Source: RGIG5612 sp045627365
Lineage (GTDB): Bacteria > Bacillota > Clostridia > Lachnospirales > Lachnospiraceae
Reading direction: 5' to 3'
Length of the DNA: 64,000 nt
Assembly (NCBI GenBank): GCA_045627365.1
Contig: JAZQNN010000036.1
Coordinates: forward strand, 1 to 64,000
Both the position numbers and the translations under genes were made by a program. Below are positions 33,578 through 42,415 of the stretch, one piece after another. The notes beneath the pieces were generated by a model, which was not told the origin of the DNA, did not search any database, and saw nothing but the letters and a program-made list of their open reading frames with translations. Positions within the stretch are counted from its first letter, which is position 1, and each line of letters begins with the position of its first letter.

Positions 33578-34690
33578 TCAGTCTGCTTTTTTGTTCTTAA
33601 ATACCCAGCCGCGCTGGATCCCGTAGCTTGCGATGAACAGGCAGATATCAACTATACATTTTACGACGGTCTCCAGGATGCCGGTAACGTTCAGCAGATC
33701 GACTGCGAATATATCCACAAGTATGCTTGACGCCAACAGTTGGCAGATGACCAGGATATAATACCTGACCGCGGTCGATGCAACGTTATCAGCCGATTTG
33801 AAGACTGTTTTTCTGTTTATTATAAAGTTTACTATTGATGAAACGACTCTGGCTGCAGCCGTGCATACCAGAACGTTCGTACTCAGCTTGAAGAGTCCGA
33901 AAACGTTGATTTCGGAAGTTAATTTGCCCTCCAGCAAATAAACCAGAAGCGTAAAAAGGCCTATGTCGACCAGCCATGACAGAATCGAACTGATCATGAA
34001 CTTGAAGAAATTCTTCAGCACCACCAGGTATATCTTCACAGAATCCTTGATCGGATTGAAATGGCTCGACGCGTTGTCGTCGATGTAGATCGTCTCGATG
34101 GGCACTTCCAGATATGGTGCCTGCAGATTTGCGATCGTAACGAGCATGTTGGTCTCGTACTCGTAACGGTCGCCTTTGATCCCGGAGAACGGCTCGAAAT
34201 ACTTTGCCGGGATCACGCGAAGACCGGTCTGTGTGTCGTTCAGCTTCACACCGATCGCGAATCTGTATACTGTCGCGGATATCTTGTTGCCTACGCGGCT
34301 TCTGGCCGGAATATTCTTGTCTGCAAAATCCCTGCCGCCGAGGATGATCGTCCCCGGGTGTTCGTCCGCAGCTGCAAGGCAGGAGTTAATGCAATCCACA
34401 TTATGCTGTCCGTCTCCGTCAACGGTTATCGCCATGTCGACATCCTGTCTGTTGGCAGCAAGATAAGAGAAGGCGGTCTTAAGAGCCTTTCCCTTTCCTC
34501 CGTTGGCCTCGTGTACCAGGAGCGTGACCTCCGGGTGCGCAGCAGCCTGCTCAAAATACGTCAGCGTATCTTCACGGCTGCCATCGTTCACCATAACGAT
34601 GTCGTCGAAGCCCGCTTCAAGCAGACTGTCGACAAATATTGTCATTTTCTCATCCGGATTATATACCGGCATTACGATTACGTGTTTCAT
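33578..34690 (-). CDS. Glycosyltransferase family 2 fused to a GtrA-like membrane domain
   Basis: 370 residues. GT2 domain (1-220) with VNDGS (34-38), the DGDGQH metal motif (about 91-96) and GGRDF, as in polyprenyl-phosphate sugar transferases. A GtrA-like membrane region follows (about 230-365, four helices, with FIINRKTVFKSADN and RGWVFKNKK typical of GtrA). Likely makes a polyprenyl-phosphate-linked sugar and flips or presents it for surface glycosylation (inference from family). Second gene of the surface operon. Confidence 0.85.
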   Translation of the reverse strand: MKHVIVMPVYNPDEKMTIFVDSLLEAGFDDIVMVNDGSREDTLTYFEQAAAHPEVTLLVHEANGGKGKALKTAFSYLAANRQDVDMAITVDGDGQHNVDCINSCLAAADEHPGTIILGGRDFADKNIPARSRVGNKISATVYRFAIGVKLNDTQTGLRVIPAKYFEPFSGIKGDRYEYETNMLVTIANLQAPYLEVPIETIYIDDNASSHFNPIKDSVKIYLVVLKNFFKFMISSILSWLVDIGLFTLLVYLLEGKLTSEINVFGLFKLSTNVLVCTAAARVVSSIVNFIINRKTVFKSADNVASTAVRYYILVICQLLASSILVDIFAVDLLNVTGILETVVKCIVDICLFIASYGIQRGWVFKNKKAD

Positions 34691-34699
34691 TCGTTTTGT

Positions 34700-36271
34700 T
34701 TATCTTCTTGTGTTTGAAGAACGGGTCGATGTAGAGCGGTTAACGGTGCGGTATTGCTGTTCTTCCATCTCTGCCCTGCGTCTTGCTTCTGCCAGGCGGG
34801 CACGACGCTCTGCAGCCCTCTTCTTTCTTCTCTTTATTGCTATCTGACGTCTGATTATGAGAGCCGCAAGCAGAATAACGAATACTACACCCGCAATGAT
34901 CAGGATCGTCTTCCATGTCTTGAGGCTGTTTTTGCCTCTTTCGTCTCTTTCCTCGTCGCCCTCTTCAGGGTACTCATCTGTACTCTTTGTTTCGTCTTTT
35001 TTCTTGTTGTTCTTCTCTTCTTCGGCCTTCCTGGATTCCTCTTCCTCAAGGCGTTTTGACTCTTCTTCCTCTGCGATCTGGCGTTCCTGCTCATCGTATG
35101 AGGTCAGATGCTCCATCAGATCGTCGCAGGCTTCGTCAGCTTCATAGCCTTCGGCAAGTCTTGCAAGGCCGTATTTGTTGCAGGCATAATCACTGCCTTC
35201 GCCACCGTCTGTACCGTCTGATACATAGAACCAGCACCACTGCTGAGACAGATGACGTTTGTAACCTTCCTTGGCAACTTCAAGTGCTGTCATTCCGTCA
35301 AAATCATCAAGCGGAGTATTAACATCAAGCTCGATCTTGTTTTCGCCGTAAAGATGCAGGTATGTCTTCGGAACGTCCCAGACTCCGTAGGCTGCTACGG
35401 AATCAGTATATTTGGATTCATTGTTAGAGATCTCAACTGCCTCAAGCGCCAGACGGGCCGTGTACATGTGCGCGCCGTGACCGTATTCACCGTTCAGATC
35501 CTGCGCGACAACGACCTGAGGCTTGTATTTTCTGATCAGACCAACATAATGCTCCAAACATTCATCCCAGTTGAACTGAGACTCAGCCGTAGCCAGGTCC
35601 TCAGAATAGTAATCCCAGACAAATCCGAACTCCGGGTAATGGTCTATGCCCATCTTCCACAGACCGTTAAGCTGTTCATGACGTCTGTATCCCTGTCCGT
35701 CCATGGTGTGGTCCGCGAAATATGTCACCTGAACTCTTGCCCTGTCTTCATTACAGTAATTCGGAATAATACCGCCGAAGAACAGGCATTCATCATCCGC
35801 GTGTGTTGAGAACAGCAAAATATCCGCTCTGTCGTAAGGGTCCTCCCAGACCTGGACCCAGCTTGGAAGTTCTCCCTCACCGAACGCGTATATATCGGTA
35901 ACATACGTATAATCTGTAGTAATAGTTATTATCGCTTCCGTTGACGGCTCAGGCAGCTCCACATACTCGTGAAGGAAATCATGCGTACCGTATGTATAAT
36001 CCTTGTCGTTGACGGTCAGCGTCCACTCTCCCGGCAAAGAATCCCAGCGCACATATAATCCGTACATAGGCTCATCAGTCCGGACCGTAAGCGTGGTGTC
36101 AGTACGGAAATAGTCCGACGTATTGAAATCATCGTCCTGAAGGTCCCAGGTTGAGTATCCGTCAGAACTGATAATATCGCAGTCAAGCTCATCGGCCTGT
36201 GTCTTAACGGCCAGCCCGAAAGCAACACAAAACATCAAAACACCGATAAAAGTCAGAATCTTCTTTAACAT
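34700..36271 (-). CDS. Exported PIG-L-type deacetylase with C-terminal membrane anchor
   Basis: 523 residues: signal peptide (about 1-26), a beta-rich N-domain (30-145), a PIG-L deacetylase domain with STHADDECLFFGG (His157, Asp159, Asp160) and GEYGHGAHMYTA zinc/active-site motifs, a Glu/Lys coiled-coil (about 395-445), a membrane helix (about 452-474), and a basic Arg-rich cytoplasmic tail. N-acetyl sugars in an exported glycan are the likely substrate. First gene of the operon. GGAGATTGATCA precedes the ATG. Confidence 0.82.
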   Translation of the reverse strand: MLKKILTFIGVLMFCVAFGLAVKTQADELDCDIISSDGYSTWDLQDDDFNTSDYFRTDTTLTVRTDEPMYGLYVRWDSLPGEWTLTVNDKDYTYGTHDFLHEYVELPEPSTEAIITITTDYTYVTDIYAFGEGELPSWVQVWEDPYDRADILLFSTHADDECLFFGGIIPNYCNEDRARVQVTYFADHTMDGQGYRRHEQLNGLWKMGIDHYPEFGFVWDYYSEDLATAESQFNWDECLEHYVGLIRKYKPQVVVAQDLNGEYGHGAHMYTARLALEAVEISNNESKYTDSVAAYGVWDVPKTYLHLYGENKIELDVNTPLDDFDGMTALEVAKEGYKRHLSQQWCWFYVSDGTDGGEGSDYACNKYGLARLAEGYEADEACDDLMEHLTSYDEQERQIAEEEESKRLEEEESRKAEEEKNNKKKDETKSTDEYPEEGDEERDERGKNSLKTWKTILIIAGVVFVILLAALIIRRQIAIKRRKKRAAERRARLAEARRRAEMEEQQYRTVNRSTSTRSSNTRR

Positions 36272-36274
36272 TGA

Positions 36275-36904
36275 TCAATCTCCGTTTTCGATCGCAGCGT
36301 AATCGCCGGGTGTATTGTAGTTGGCAAATGCCTTAGCGGCATCAACGCCTTTAAAAATGTCTGTTTTTTCCGTCAGCTCTTCCTCGCTGACAATGGTTAT
36401 ATCGTCGTCGGTCAAAGCCGCCCGCAGCTTATACAGCTGCTGCTCAAAAGCACTTCGCAGCACATCTGCCGAACTTCTATCGTATGCGGCAATAAGCGGT
36501 TCAACTCTTCCTCCGTTTGGAAGGAAGAAGCAGGCCTTTCTTTCGCACAAGTCATAAAGAGCAGCCAGCACATTCATGTCCGCCTCCGGCACATCCACAG
36601 AAATGATTGAAAACCGCTTAGTGTCTGTACTTTCGAATACAGAAAGGATCCCGCCCATAGGGCCTATCGCGCTATACGAGTCGACAACTATTTCCGGTGT
36701 CAGAGCCAGTTCGCTCCAAAGGCCAAGTCCCAGGATCTCTTCCTTGTGAGCGACCGTGTCAGTGGAAATAATGATCCTGTCGAAGACGTCGCTCGCCCGT
36801 AAAAACAAATGCTCCAAAAAGGTCTTTCCCTTTATCCTGAGAAACACCTTGTCCTTGCCCATTCGTGAACTTTTGCCGCCGGCTAAAATAACCAAGCAAT
36901 TCAT
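36275..36904 (-). CDS. mobA: Molybdenum cofactor guanylyltransferase
   Basis: 209 residues. N-terminal nucleotide-binding signature LAGGKSSRMGKDK (7-19), PMGGILSVF and VDVPEAD in the middle; attaches GMP to molybdopterin-type cofactors (or tungstopterin). The ATG at 36904 has no Shine-Dalgarno and lies 7 nt after TGTTATAAT, so the mRNA is probably leaderless. Divergent from the Fur/PerR gene. Ends 4 nt upstream of the PIG-L start, so the surface operon may be co-transcribed. Confidence 0.82.
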   Translation of the reverse strand: MNCLVILAGGKSSRMGKDKVFLRIKGKTFLEHLFLRASDVFDRIIISTDTVAHKEEILGLGLWSELALTPEIVVDSYSAIGPMGGILSVFESTDTKRFSIISVDVPEADMNVLAALYDLCERKACFFLPNGGRVEPLIAAYDRSSADVLRSAFEQQLYKLRAALTDDDITIVSEEELTEKTDIFKGVDAAKAFANYNTPGDYAAIENGD

Positions 36905-36911
36905 GGCGCAT

Positions 36912-36920
36912 ATTATAACA
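36912..36920 (-). promoter_or_regulatory. Extended -10 of mobA (leaderless)
   Basis: TGTTATAAT on the minus strand ends 7 nt before the mobA ATG; ATAACA with a 17-bp spacer is a 4/6 -35 match. Very similar to the tupB start region at 1680-1697. Confidence 0.6.
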
Positions 36921-36939
36921 CATTTTCTGTGAAATGTTA

Positions 36940-36967
36940 TTGACAATGAGAAAAAACTTATTATAAT
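36940..36967 (+). promoter_or_regulatory. Promoter of the Fur/PerR-rubrerythrin operon
   Basis: Consensus -35 TTGACA (36940-36945), 16-bp spacer, consensus -10 TATAAT (36962-36967), plus strand, about 43 nt before the start codon. Confidence 0.8.
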
Positions 36968-36991
36968 GATAACAGTAATCGTTATCATTAT
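36963..36991. promoter_or_regulatory. Palindromic operator, Fur-family type
   Basis: Perfect arms ATAATGATAAC (36963-36973) and GTTATCATTAT (36981-36991) around 7 nt, overlapping the -10 and the predicted start of transcription. TGATAA half-sites resemble Fur-family boxes, so autoregulation by the downstream gene is likely, with release under peroxide or metal change. Confidence 0.65.
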
Positions 36992-37009
36992 CGTTTTATT
37001 GAGGGCATC

Positions 37010-37402
37010 ATGTCGCAGTTAAGACACTCAAAACAGCGTGAGGCTATATATGATTTTCTGTGCACCAGGAAGGATCATCCTACGGCCGAATTCGTGTATG
37101 AAAATTTAAGGCCCGGCATGCCGAATATCAGCCTGGGGACTGTTTACCGGAACCTGACTTTGCTGACGAGCCTCGGCAGGATCAGGCGTCTGACCTGTGG
37201 CGACGGCATGGATCATTTTGATGCGGACATGTCTCCTCACCAGCATCTTATCTGCTCTGTCTGCGGCGCGGTTGAGGATATTTTCTTTGATGACAGCGAA
37301 ATAGAGCATCTTGCCCAGGCGCATTTCGGCGGCGTGGTCAAGGGACACGACACTGTATTTCATGGATTTTGCAGCACCTGCGCTGCATCCTGCAATAATT
37401 AG
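37010..37402 (+). CDS. Fur-family regulator, PerR-like
   Basis: 130 residues. N-terminal winged helix (HSKQREAIYDFL, LGTVYRNLTLLTSLGRIRRL), then the metal-binding region with DADMSPHQHLICSVC and a C-terminal CSTC; the two CXXC pairs form the structural zinc site. The genes behind it, two rubrerythrins, point to peroxide response (PerR role) rather than iron uptake. GAGGGCATC precedes the ATG. Confidence 0.85.
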   Translation: MSQLRHSKQREAIYDFLCTRKDHPTAEFVYENLRPGMPNISLGTVYRNLTLLTSLGRIRRLTCGDGMDHFDADMSPHQHLICSVCGAVEDIFFDDSEIEHLAQAHFGGVVKGHDTVFHGFCSTCAASCNN

Positions 37403-37403
37403 A

Positions 37404-37420
37404 ATAATAAACAATATTAT
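37404..37420. repeat. Small inverted repeat before reverse rubrerythrin
   Basis: ATAATA and TATTAT arms with a 5-nt centre lie between the regulator's stop and the AGGAGG of the next gene. Could be a second operator half or an mRNA hairpin; short and AT-rich, so possibly chance. Confidence 0.25.
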
Positions 37421-37434
37421 AGGAGGATATAATT

Positions 37435-37977
37435 ATGGCAAAATGGGTTTGTTCAGTATGTGGTTACGTTCATGAGGGAGATACCCCTCCTGCAAATTGC
37501 CCGGTATGCAAGGTTCCGGCAAGCAAGTTCAACAAGGTTGAAGATGAACTGGGCTGGGCTGCAGAGCATGTTGTTGGCATAGCTAAGGGTGCTCCGGAAG
37601 ATGTTATCGCTGATCTTCGCGCTAATTTCGAAGCTGAGTGCAGTGAAGTTGGTATGTACCTTGCTATGGGCAGAGTTGCCAAGAGAGAGGGCTATCCTGA
37701 GATCGGTCTTTACTGGGAGAACGCAGCTTACGAAGAGGCTGAGCATGCTGCTAAGTTCGCAGAGCTTCTCGGCGAAGTAGTTACCGATTCAACCAAGAAG
37801 AACCTCGAGATGAGAGTTGAAGCTGAGAACGGCGCAACACTCGGCAAGGTTAACCTGGCTAAGCGCGCAGGCGAGCTCGGACTTACCGACATTCAGGATA
37901 CCGTGCAGGAAATGGCTAAGGACGAAGCAAGGCATGGCAAGGCATTCAAGGGTCTCTTAGACAGATACTTTAAATAA
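37435..37977 (+). CDS. Reverse rubrerythrin (NADH peroxidase type)
   Basis: 180 residues. Rubredoxin-like iron site at the N-terminus (Cys6, Cys9, Cys22, Cys25) followed by a ferritin-like four-helix diiron domain (FEAECSEVGMY, YEEAEHAAKF, KDEARHGKAF). Order is reversed relative to classical rubrerythrin, as in the clostridial peroxide-reducing enzyme. Detoxifies H2O2 with electrons from NADH via rubredoxin/reductase partners. AGGAGGATATAATT precedes the ATG. Confidence 0.92.
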   Translation: MAKWVCSVCGYVHEGDTPPANCPVCKVPASKFNKVEDELGWAAEHVVGIAKGAPEDVIADLRANFEAECSEVGMYLAMGRVAKREGYPEIGLYWENAAYEEAEHAAKFAELLGEVVTDSTKKNLEMRVEAENGATLGKVNLAKRAGELGLTDIQDTVQEMAKDEARHGKAFKGLLDRYFK

Positions 37978-38009
37978 TTATCAATACATCAGTAATGGAG
38001 GATGTAATC

Positions 38010-38549
38010 ATGGCTAACAAGTATGCAGGTACCAAAACCGAGAAAAATCTTTGGGAGGCCTTTGCAGGCGAATCCCAGGCCCGCAATAAGTACACTTATT
38101 TCGCATCCGTAGCAAAGAAGGCCGGCTATGAGCAGATCGCAGAGCTGTTCCTCAAGACCGCAGAAAACGAGAAAGAGCATGCAAAACTGTGGTTCAAGGA
38201 GCTGGGCGAATTGGGCGACACGGCTGAGAATCTTCTCCACGCCGCAGAGGGTGAAAATGCCGAATGGACCGATATGTACGAACGTATGGCTAAGGATGCC
38301 GAAGAAGAAGGCTTCACCGCGCTCGCTGCACGTTTCCGCGGAGTCGCAGCCATTGAGAAGACCCACGAGGAAAGATACCGCGCTCTGCTGAACAATGTGG
38401 AGAATCAGGAAGTCTTCCGAAAGTCCGGCGTTTCTATATGGGAATGCCGCAACTGCGGACATATCGTGATCGGCACCGAAGCGCCGAAGGCATGCCCTGT
38501 CTGCCTGCATCCGCAGAGCTACTTCGAGCTCAGAAAAGAAAATTACTGA
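38010..38549 (+). CDS. Rubrerythrin
   Basis: 179 residues. Ferritin-like diiron domain first (FAGESQARNKY, ENEKEHAKLWF, AIEKTHEERY), then a C-terminal rubredoxin site (ECRNCGHIVIG, CPVCLHPQSYF). Peroxide reductase in anaerobes. Same operon as the regulator and reverse rubrerythrin; GGAGGATGTAATC precedes the ATG at 38010. Confidence 0.93.
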   Translation: MANKYAGTKTEKNLWEAFAGESQARNKYTYFASVAKKAGYEQIAELFLKTAENEKEHAKLWFKELGELGDTAENLLHAAEGENAEWTDMYERMAKDAEEEGFTALAARFRGVAAIEKTHEERYRALLNNVENQEVFRKSGVSIWECRNCGHIVIGTEAPKACPVCLHPQSYFELRKENY

Positions 38550-38572
38550 TCAATAGAATATCTTTAAAGCAT

Positions 38573-38606
38573 AAGAGGAGAGGGACTGATCCCTCTCCTC
38601 TTTTTT
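38573..38606 (+). terminator. Terminator of the rubrerythrin operon
   Basis: 13-bp arms starting AAGAGGAGAGGGA with a 4-nt loop and TTTTTT on the plus strand. Confidence 0.88.
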
Positions 38607-38654
38607 CGTTTCTGCATTTATTCCGTGAAAAAAACTTATGTACTTGGCGTTTTC

Positions 38655-39461
38655 TTACTGTTCCTTTGTTATCCTGATATTCAGATCGACTGATTCATTG
38701 ATCCCGTCAATAACCGCCCCATTCGTATACTGCCACATATCGAAATACATATCACTGGCGGGCTCATCTGTGTACTGCGCGAGCCAGATGTCGTACTTTT
38801 TCAGATCATCGTAGTTAAGACGCCGGCGCATCCATTTCAGATTGGTATAGATACCGGCCTGATATCCGGCTTCTTCGATTGTCTCGCAGAAGATGACCGC
38901 ATTCTCCGTCAGCTGATCATTCGACATGCTGTTCATCCTGGCAATAACGTCAGCCGGTTTCTCAGTATCGCAATATACCGGCAGGTCAAGCTCCCGCCCT
39001 TTAAGCCACTCGACCGTCAGCCTGGCTTCTTCCTCGGCTTCCTGCTTACTGATCGCCTGTGTGTAAAAATACACTCCGACCTTGAGCCCTGCTGCCTGCG
39101 CAGCTTCAATATTGGCTTCAAACATCGGGTCCATCTCGGTGGTACCGCTGTTGTATCTTCTGAGGCCTATCCTGATGATGGCAAATTCTATCTGCGAATC
39201 CGCAACCTCTTCCCAGTCGATTTCTCCATTCCACCTGGATACGTCTATTCCCACCTGTGATGTGTATCCGGGTTCCAGGTAATGCATGAAACCGTCCTGC
39301 TCCTGCCAGTACTCCGCTTTATATGGATTAACGCCTGATTCTTTCTCTGCCGTCAAAGTGGCCATAGGCGGTTCCTTTGACGCGGAGCAGCCCGGCAAAA
39401 GGATCGCCATCACTACCGCCATTATTACGCAGAATATTCTTCTGTTGCTCTTAAAAAACAT
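38655..39461 (-). CDS. GH25 lysozyme-like lipoprotein
   Basis: 268 residues. Lipobox LLPGC (Cys25) after a hydrophobic signal; GH25 muramidase domain from about residue 66, with GIDVSRWNGEIDW (Asp73) and PVYCDTE (Asp165, Glu167) catalytic motifs. Anchored outside the membrane it could trim peptidoglycan. The ATG lies one base after the phosphosugar mutase stop and has no clear Shine-Dalgarno, so translation probably depends on coupling. Last gene of the murA operon. Confidence 0.85.
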   Translation of the reverse strand: MFFKSNRRIFCVIMAVVMAILLPGCSASKEPPMATLTAEKESGVNPYKAEYWQEQDGFMHYLEPGYTSQVGIDVSRWNGEIDWEEVADSQIEFAIIRIGLRRYNSGTTEMDPMFEANIEAAQAAGLKVGVYFYTQAISKQEAEEEARLTVEWLKGRELDLPVYCDTEKPADVIARMNSMSNDQLTENAVIFCETIEEAGYQAGIYTNLKWMRRRLNYDDLKKYDIWLAQYTDEPASDMYFDMWQYTNGAVIDGINESVDLNIRITKEQ

Positions 39462-39462
39462 A

Positions 39463-41160
39463 TTACACAAGTGCGGCACAGATCTCTTCTAATTTTTCTT
39501 CAGCTTCCAAAGCTGTCCTGCCGCTGACTCCTACATAATACTTGATCTTGGGCTCGGTTCCCGAAGGTCTAACCGCAACCCATCCGCAGTCCAGTGTCCA
39601 GATGAGCACATTTGAAGCCGGAAGACCGGTCTTCTCCGAATCCAGATAGTCCGTTGTCTCAATGACCTGTGCCCTGCCGAATGCCTCAGGCGGCATCTTT
39701 CGGAAGTTCTCCATGTCTTCTCTGATTTGTCTGCTGCCTTCGATGCCCTCCTTGACGATAGAGATCGTGCGTTCCTTGTAAAACCCATATTTGGCATACA
39801 GTTCAAGCACCGCATCCCACACGCTTAAACTCTTGCTCTTATAATAGGCAGCTATTTCACTGAATACCAGTGCTGTGCCGCATCCGTCCTTGTCACGCGC
39901 ATAGCCGCCGGTAAGGTATCCGTTACTTTCTTCGAATCCGTAAAGATATGTTCCTTTTTGTCCGATATCAAGCATCGCGCGGCCGATATTCTTAAAGCCT
40001 GTAAGCACAGAGACGACCCGTACGCCGTAAGAAGCTGCGATCGCGTCGGTGAGTCTGCTTGTAACGATCGATCTGATTACATATCCGTTTCCCGGGATCT
40101 CGCCTTTTTCCGAACGCCTTGCAAGCTCATACTCGCACATGACAGCGCCGATGAGATTGCCGTCCAGCGCATGATAGTTACCTTCCAGGTCTCTTACGTG
40201 AATGCCGAATCTGTCTGCGTCAGGATCTGTCGCTATGATAATATCTGCGCCTGTCTCCTCGCCCAGTTTGTCTGCCAGTGCGAAAGCCGATGGGATCTCC
40301 GGATTCGGATAATCAACAGTCGGGAAATCTCCGTCCGGCTCAGCCTGCTCCGGTACAACGCTTACTTGTTCAAACCCGGCACGTTTTAATGCCTCAGGAA
40401 CGATCATGATCCCCGCACCGTGAAGCGGCGTATATGTGATCTTCACATCTTTCCCGGCTTTCCAAATCGCTTCAGGGCACTTGATTTCAGCAAGGATAGT
40501 GTCTATGTACAGGTTGTCGATCTCGCTGCCGATTTCTACGTAAAGGCCCGCCTTTTCGGCCGTCTGCCTGTCCATCATTTTCGGCGTAAAGAGGTTAGTG
40601 ACCCGCCCAACGCATTTCATAATACCCGTATCGTTAGGTTCGGTGATCTGCGCGCCGTCAGCCCAGTATACCTTGTAGCCGTTATATGCCGGCGGATTAT
40701 GGCTAGCCGTTACATTAACGCCTGAGATGCAATTTAAGTGCCTGATAGCAAATGACAGCTCCGGCGTCGGGCGGAGCCTGTCGAACACATATGTCTTTAT
40801 TCCGTTGGCGTTCAAGACTGCCGCAACATTCCGGCAAAACTCCTCTGACATATGTCTGCTGTCACAGGCGATAGTCACTGATTTTTCTATCTTGCGGCCC
40901 TCAAAAGTCAGCCCGTCTCTGTACTGCTGATTGATGTAATCCGCCAGGCCCTGGGTCGCACGAGCCACGATGTATTTATTCATGCGGTTGGTTCCGGCGC
41001 CCATTATGCCGCGAAGTCCGGCCGTTCCGAACTCCAGCTCCTGCCAGAATCTGTCCTCTATTTCCCCGTCGTTATCCGCGATTGCCAGAAGTTCAGCTCT
41101 GGTCTCTTCGTCTATATATGGGCTTTGTACCCACTCATTGTATACTTCTCTTGCGTTCAT
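39463..41160 (-). CDS. Phospho-sugar mutase (phosphoglucomutase/phosphomannomutase family)
   Basis: 565 residues. Catalytic phosphoserine loop TASHNPPAYNGYK (Ser153), metal loop DPDADRFGI, sugar-binding ESNGYLTGGYARDKDG, and the C-terminal phosphate site VRPSGTEPKIKYY are intact. Length fits the PgcA-type alpha-phosphoglucomutase. Supplies glucose-1-phosphate for glycan or glycogen synthesis. Start overlaps the cca stop (ATGA), with GAGGAAG upstream. Confidence 0.9.
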   Translation of the reverse strand: MNAREVYNEWVQSPYIDEETRAELLAIADNDGEIEDRFWQELEFGTAGLRGIMGAGTNRMNKYIVARATQGLADYINQQYRDGLTFEGRKIEKSVTIACDSRHMSEEFCRNVAAVLNANGIKTYVFDRLRPTPELSFAIRHLNCISGVNVTASHNPPAYNGYKVYWADGAQITEPNDTGIMKCVGRVTNLFTPKMMDRQTAEKAGLYVEIGSEIDNLYIDTILAEIKCPEAIWKAGKDVKITYTPLHGAGIMIVPEALKRAGFEQVSVVPEQAEPDGDFPTVDYPNPEIPSAFALADKLGEETGADIIIATDPDADRFGIHVRDLEGNYHALDGNLIGAVMCEYELARRSEKGEIPGNGYVIRSIVTSRLTDAIAASYGVRVVSVLTGFKNIGRAMLDIGQKGTYLYGFEESNGYLTGGYARDKDGCGTALVFSEIAAYYKSKSLSVWDAVLELYAKYGFYKERTISIVKEGIEGSRQIREDMENFRKMPPEAFGRAQVIETTDYLDSEKTGLPASNVLIWTLDCGWVAVRPSGTEPKIKYYVGVSGRTALEAEEKLEEICAALV

Positions 41161-42407
41161 GATAACTTCCTCGCGATTTCAAGCAGGCGTTCCTTCGTAT
41201 TATCCTGCGGATCATTAATTACCATGTATGTCAGCTTTGTCAGTATCTCTCCGATAAGCACACCTGCAGGTATTCCTGCTGCCATCAGGTCACTTCCGTT
41301 GACAGCCAGCATCGATATCTTGTAAGGCTCTTTCGCGGCGATTATATCCGCAGCCCCGTATGCCGCTTTCCTGCATGTATCTTCTGCTGCCGCGTCTTTG
41401 CCTGCGATCGCCTCCGCCAGCTTCATATTAAATGTATTAATGGTGACATCATCACCGTTTTCAAACATGTACTTTTTAATCTCTGCCCTGCCTGATGGAA
41501 GTTCGTCGGATCTGTGGGCGAGGGCAGCGCATACTGCCAGTCTTGTCTTGTTATCGAAGGTCATCTGCCTCATTACTGCGCTGACTTTGTCCGCTTTGAC
41601 ATTTTCAAAGAATGCCGCGAGCAGCAGTGCCTTATCCTCCGGCATCTTTTGTTTTAGAATCGCCTCGTAGACCTTGCAGTTTTCCTCTTTGAAACAGTCC
41701 GAGGAAACCTCCGGAATGACATATTCTCCGAGCCCAAGCTGCGCGTATTTATTCACATAGGAAGGGTTGTCAGACCACAATGTTTTCTCAAATTCCACGC
41801 GGATACGTTCCGCGGAAATATCTTTAAGGCGCGGTCCGAATTCTCTGATCGCTTCACGCGTTGCCGGCTCGATCTCGAATGAAAGCTGCGCGGAAAATCT
41901 CACCGCGCGCATGATTCTGAGCGCATCCTCGTCGAATCTGCGTCTCGGCTCACCTACCGCACGGATTATCCGATTGTTCAGATCATCTATTCCGCCAAAC
42001 AGATCCACGATCCCCGTCTCGGGATTGTAAGCAAATGCATTTACCGTGAAATCCCTGCGCTTAAGGTCCTCCTCCAGAGACGGCGTGAATGTTACGTGCT
42101 CGGGATGGCGGTTGTCGGAATATTTGCCGTCGATCCTGTATGTCGTGACTTCGTAGCCTGTGCCGCCTTTGAGCACCATAACCGTACCGTGCTCAATGCC
42201 GGTATCAACGGTATTACGAAAAAGGCCCTTCACCTGTTCGGGAAGGGCCGATGTAGTAATATCCCAATCTTCCGGTTGCCGGCCCAATATGGAGTCCCGG
42301 ACGCATCCGCCTACGATGTAGGCTTCGTATCCGGCTTCGCGAATCGTCTTCAATATAAACTCGACATCGCCGGGAACCTTGATTTCAATATCTTTAAGTT
42401 CGTACAT
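41157..42407 (-). CDS. cca: CCA-adding enzyme/tRNA nucleotidyltransferase
   Basis: 416 residues, class II nucleotidyltransferase. GGCVRD (33-38) and the DWD catalytic aspartates (47-49) are intact; RRDFTVNAFAYN and EDALRIMRAVRFSAQLSFEIEP follow as usual. Adds or repairs the 3' CCA end of tRNAs. The ATG at 42407 follows GAAAG weakly; the longer frame upstream lies within proS. Confidence 0.92.
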   Translation of the reverse strand: MYELKDIEIKVPGDVEFILKTIREAGYEAYIVGGCVRDSILGRQPEDWDITTSALPEQVKGLFRNTVDTGIEHGTVMVLKGGTGYEVTTYRIDGKYSDNRHPEHVTFTPSLEEDLKRRDFTVNAFAYNPETGIVDLFGGIDDLNNRIIRAVGEPRRRFDEDALRIMRAVRFSAQLSFEIEPATREAIREFGPRLKDISAERIRVEFEKTLWSDNPSYVNKYAQLGLGEYVIPEVSSDCFKEENCKVYEAILKQKMPEDKALLLAAFFENVKADKVSAVMRQMTFDNKTRLAVCAALAHRSDELPSGRAEIKKYMFENGDDVTINTFNMKLAEAIAGKDAAAEDTCRKAAYGAADIIAAKEPYKISMLAVNGSDLMAAGIPAGVLIGEILTKLTYMVINDPQDNTKERLLEIARKLS

Positions 42408-42415
42408 CTTTCGTT

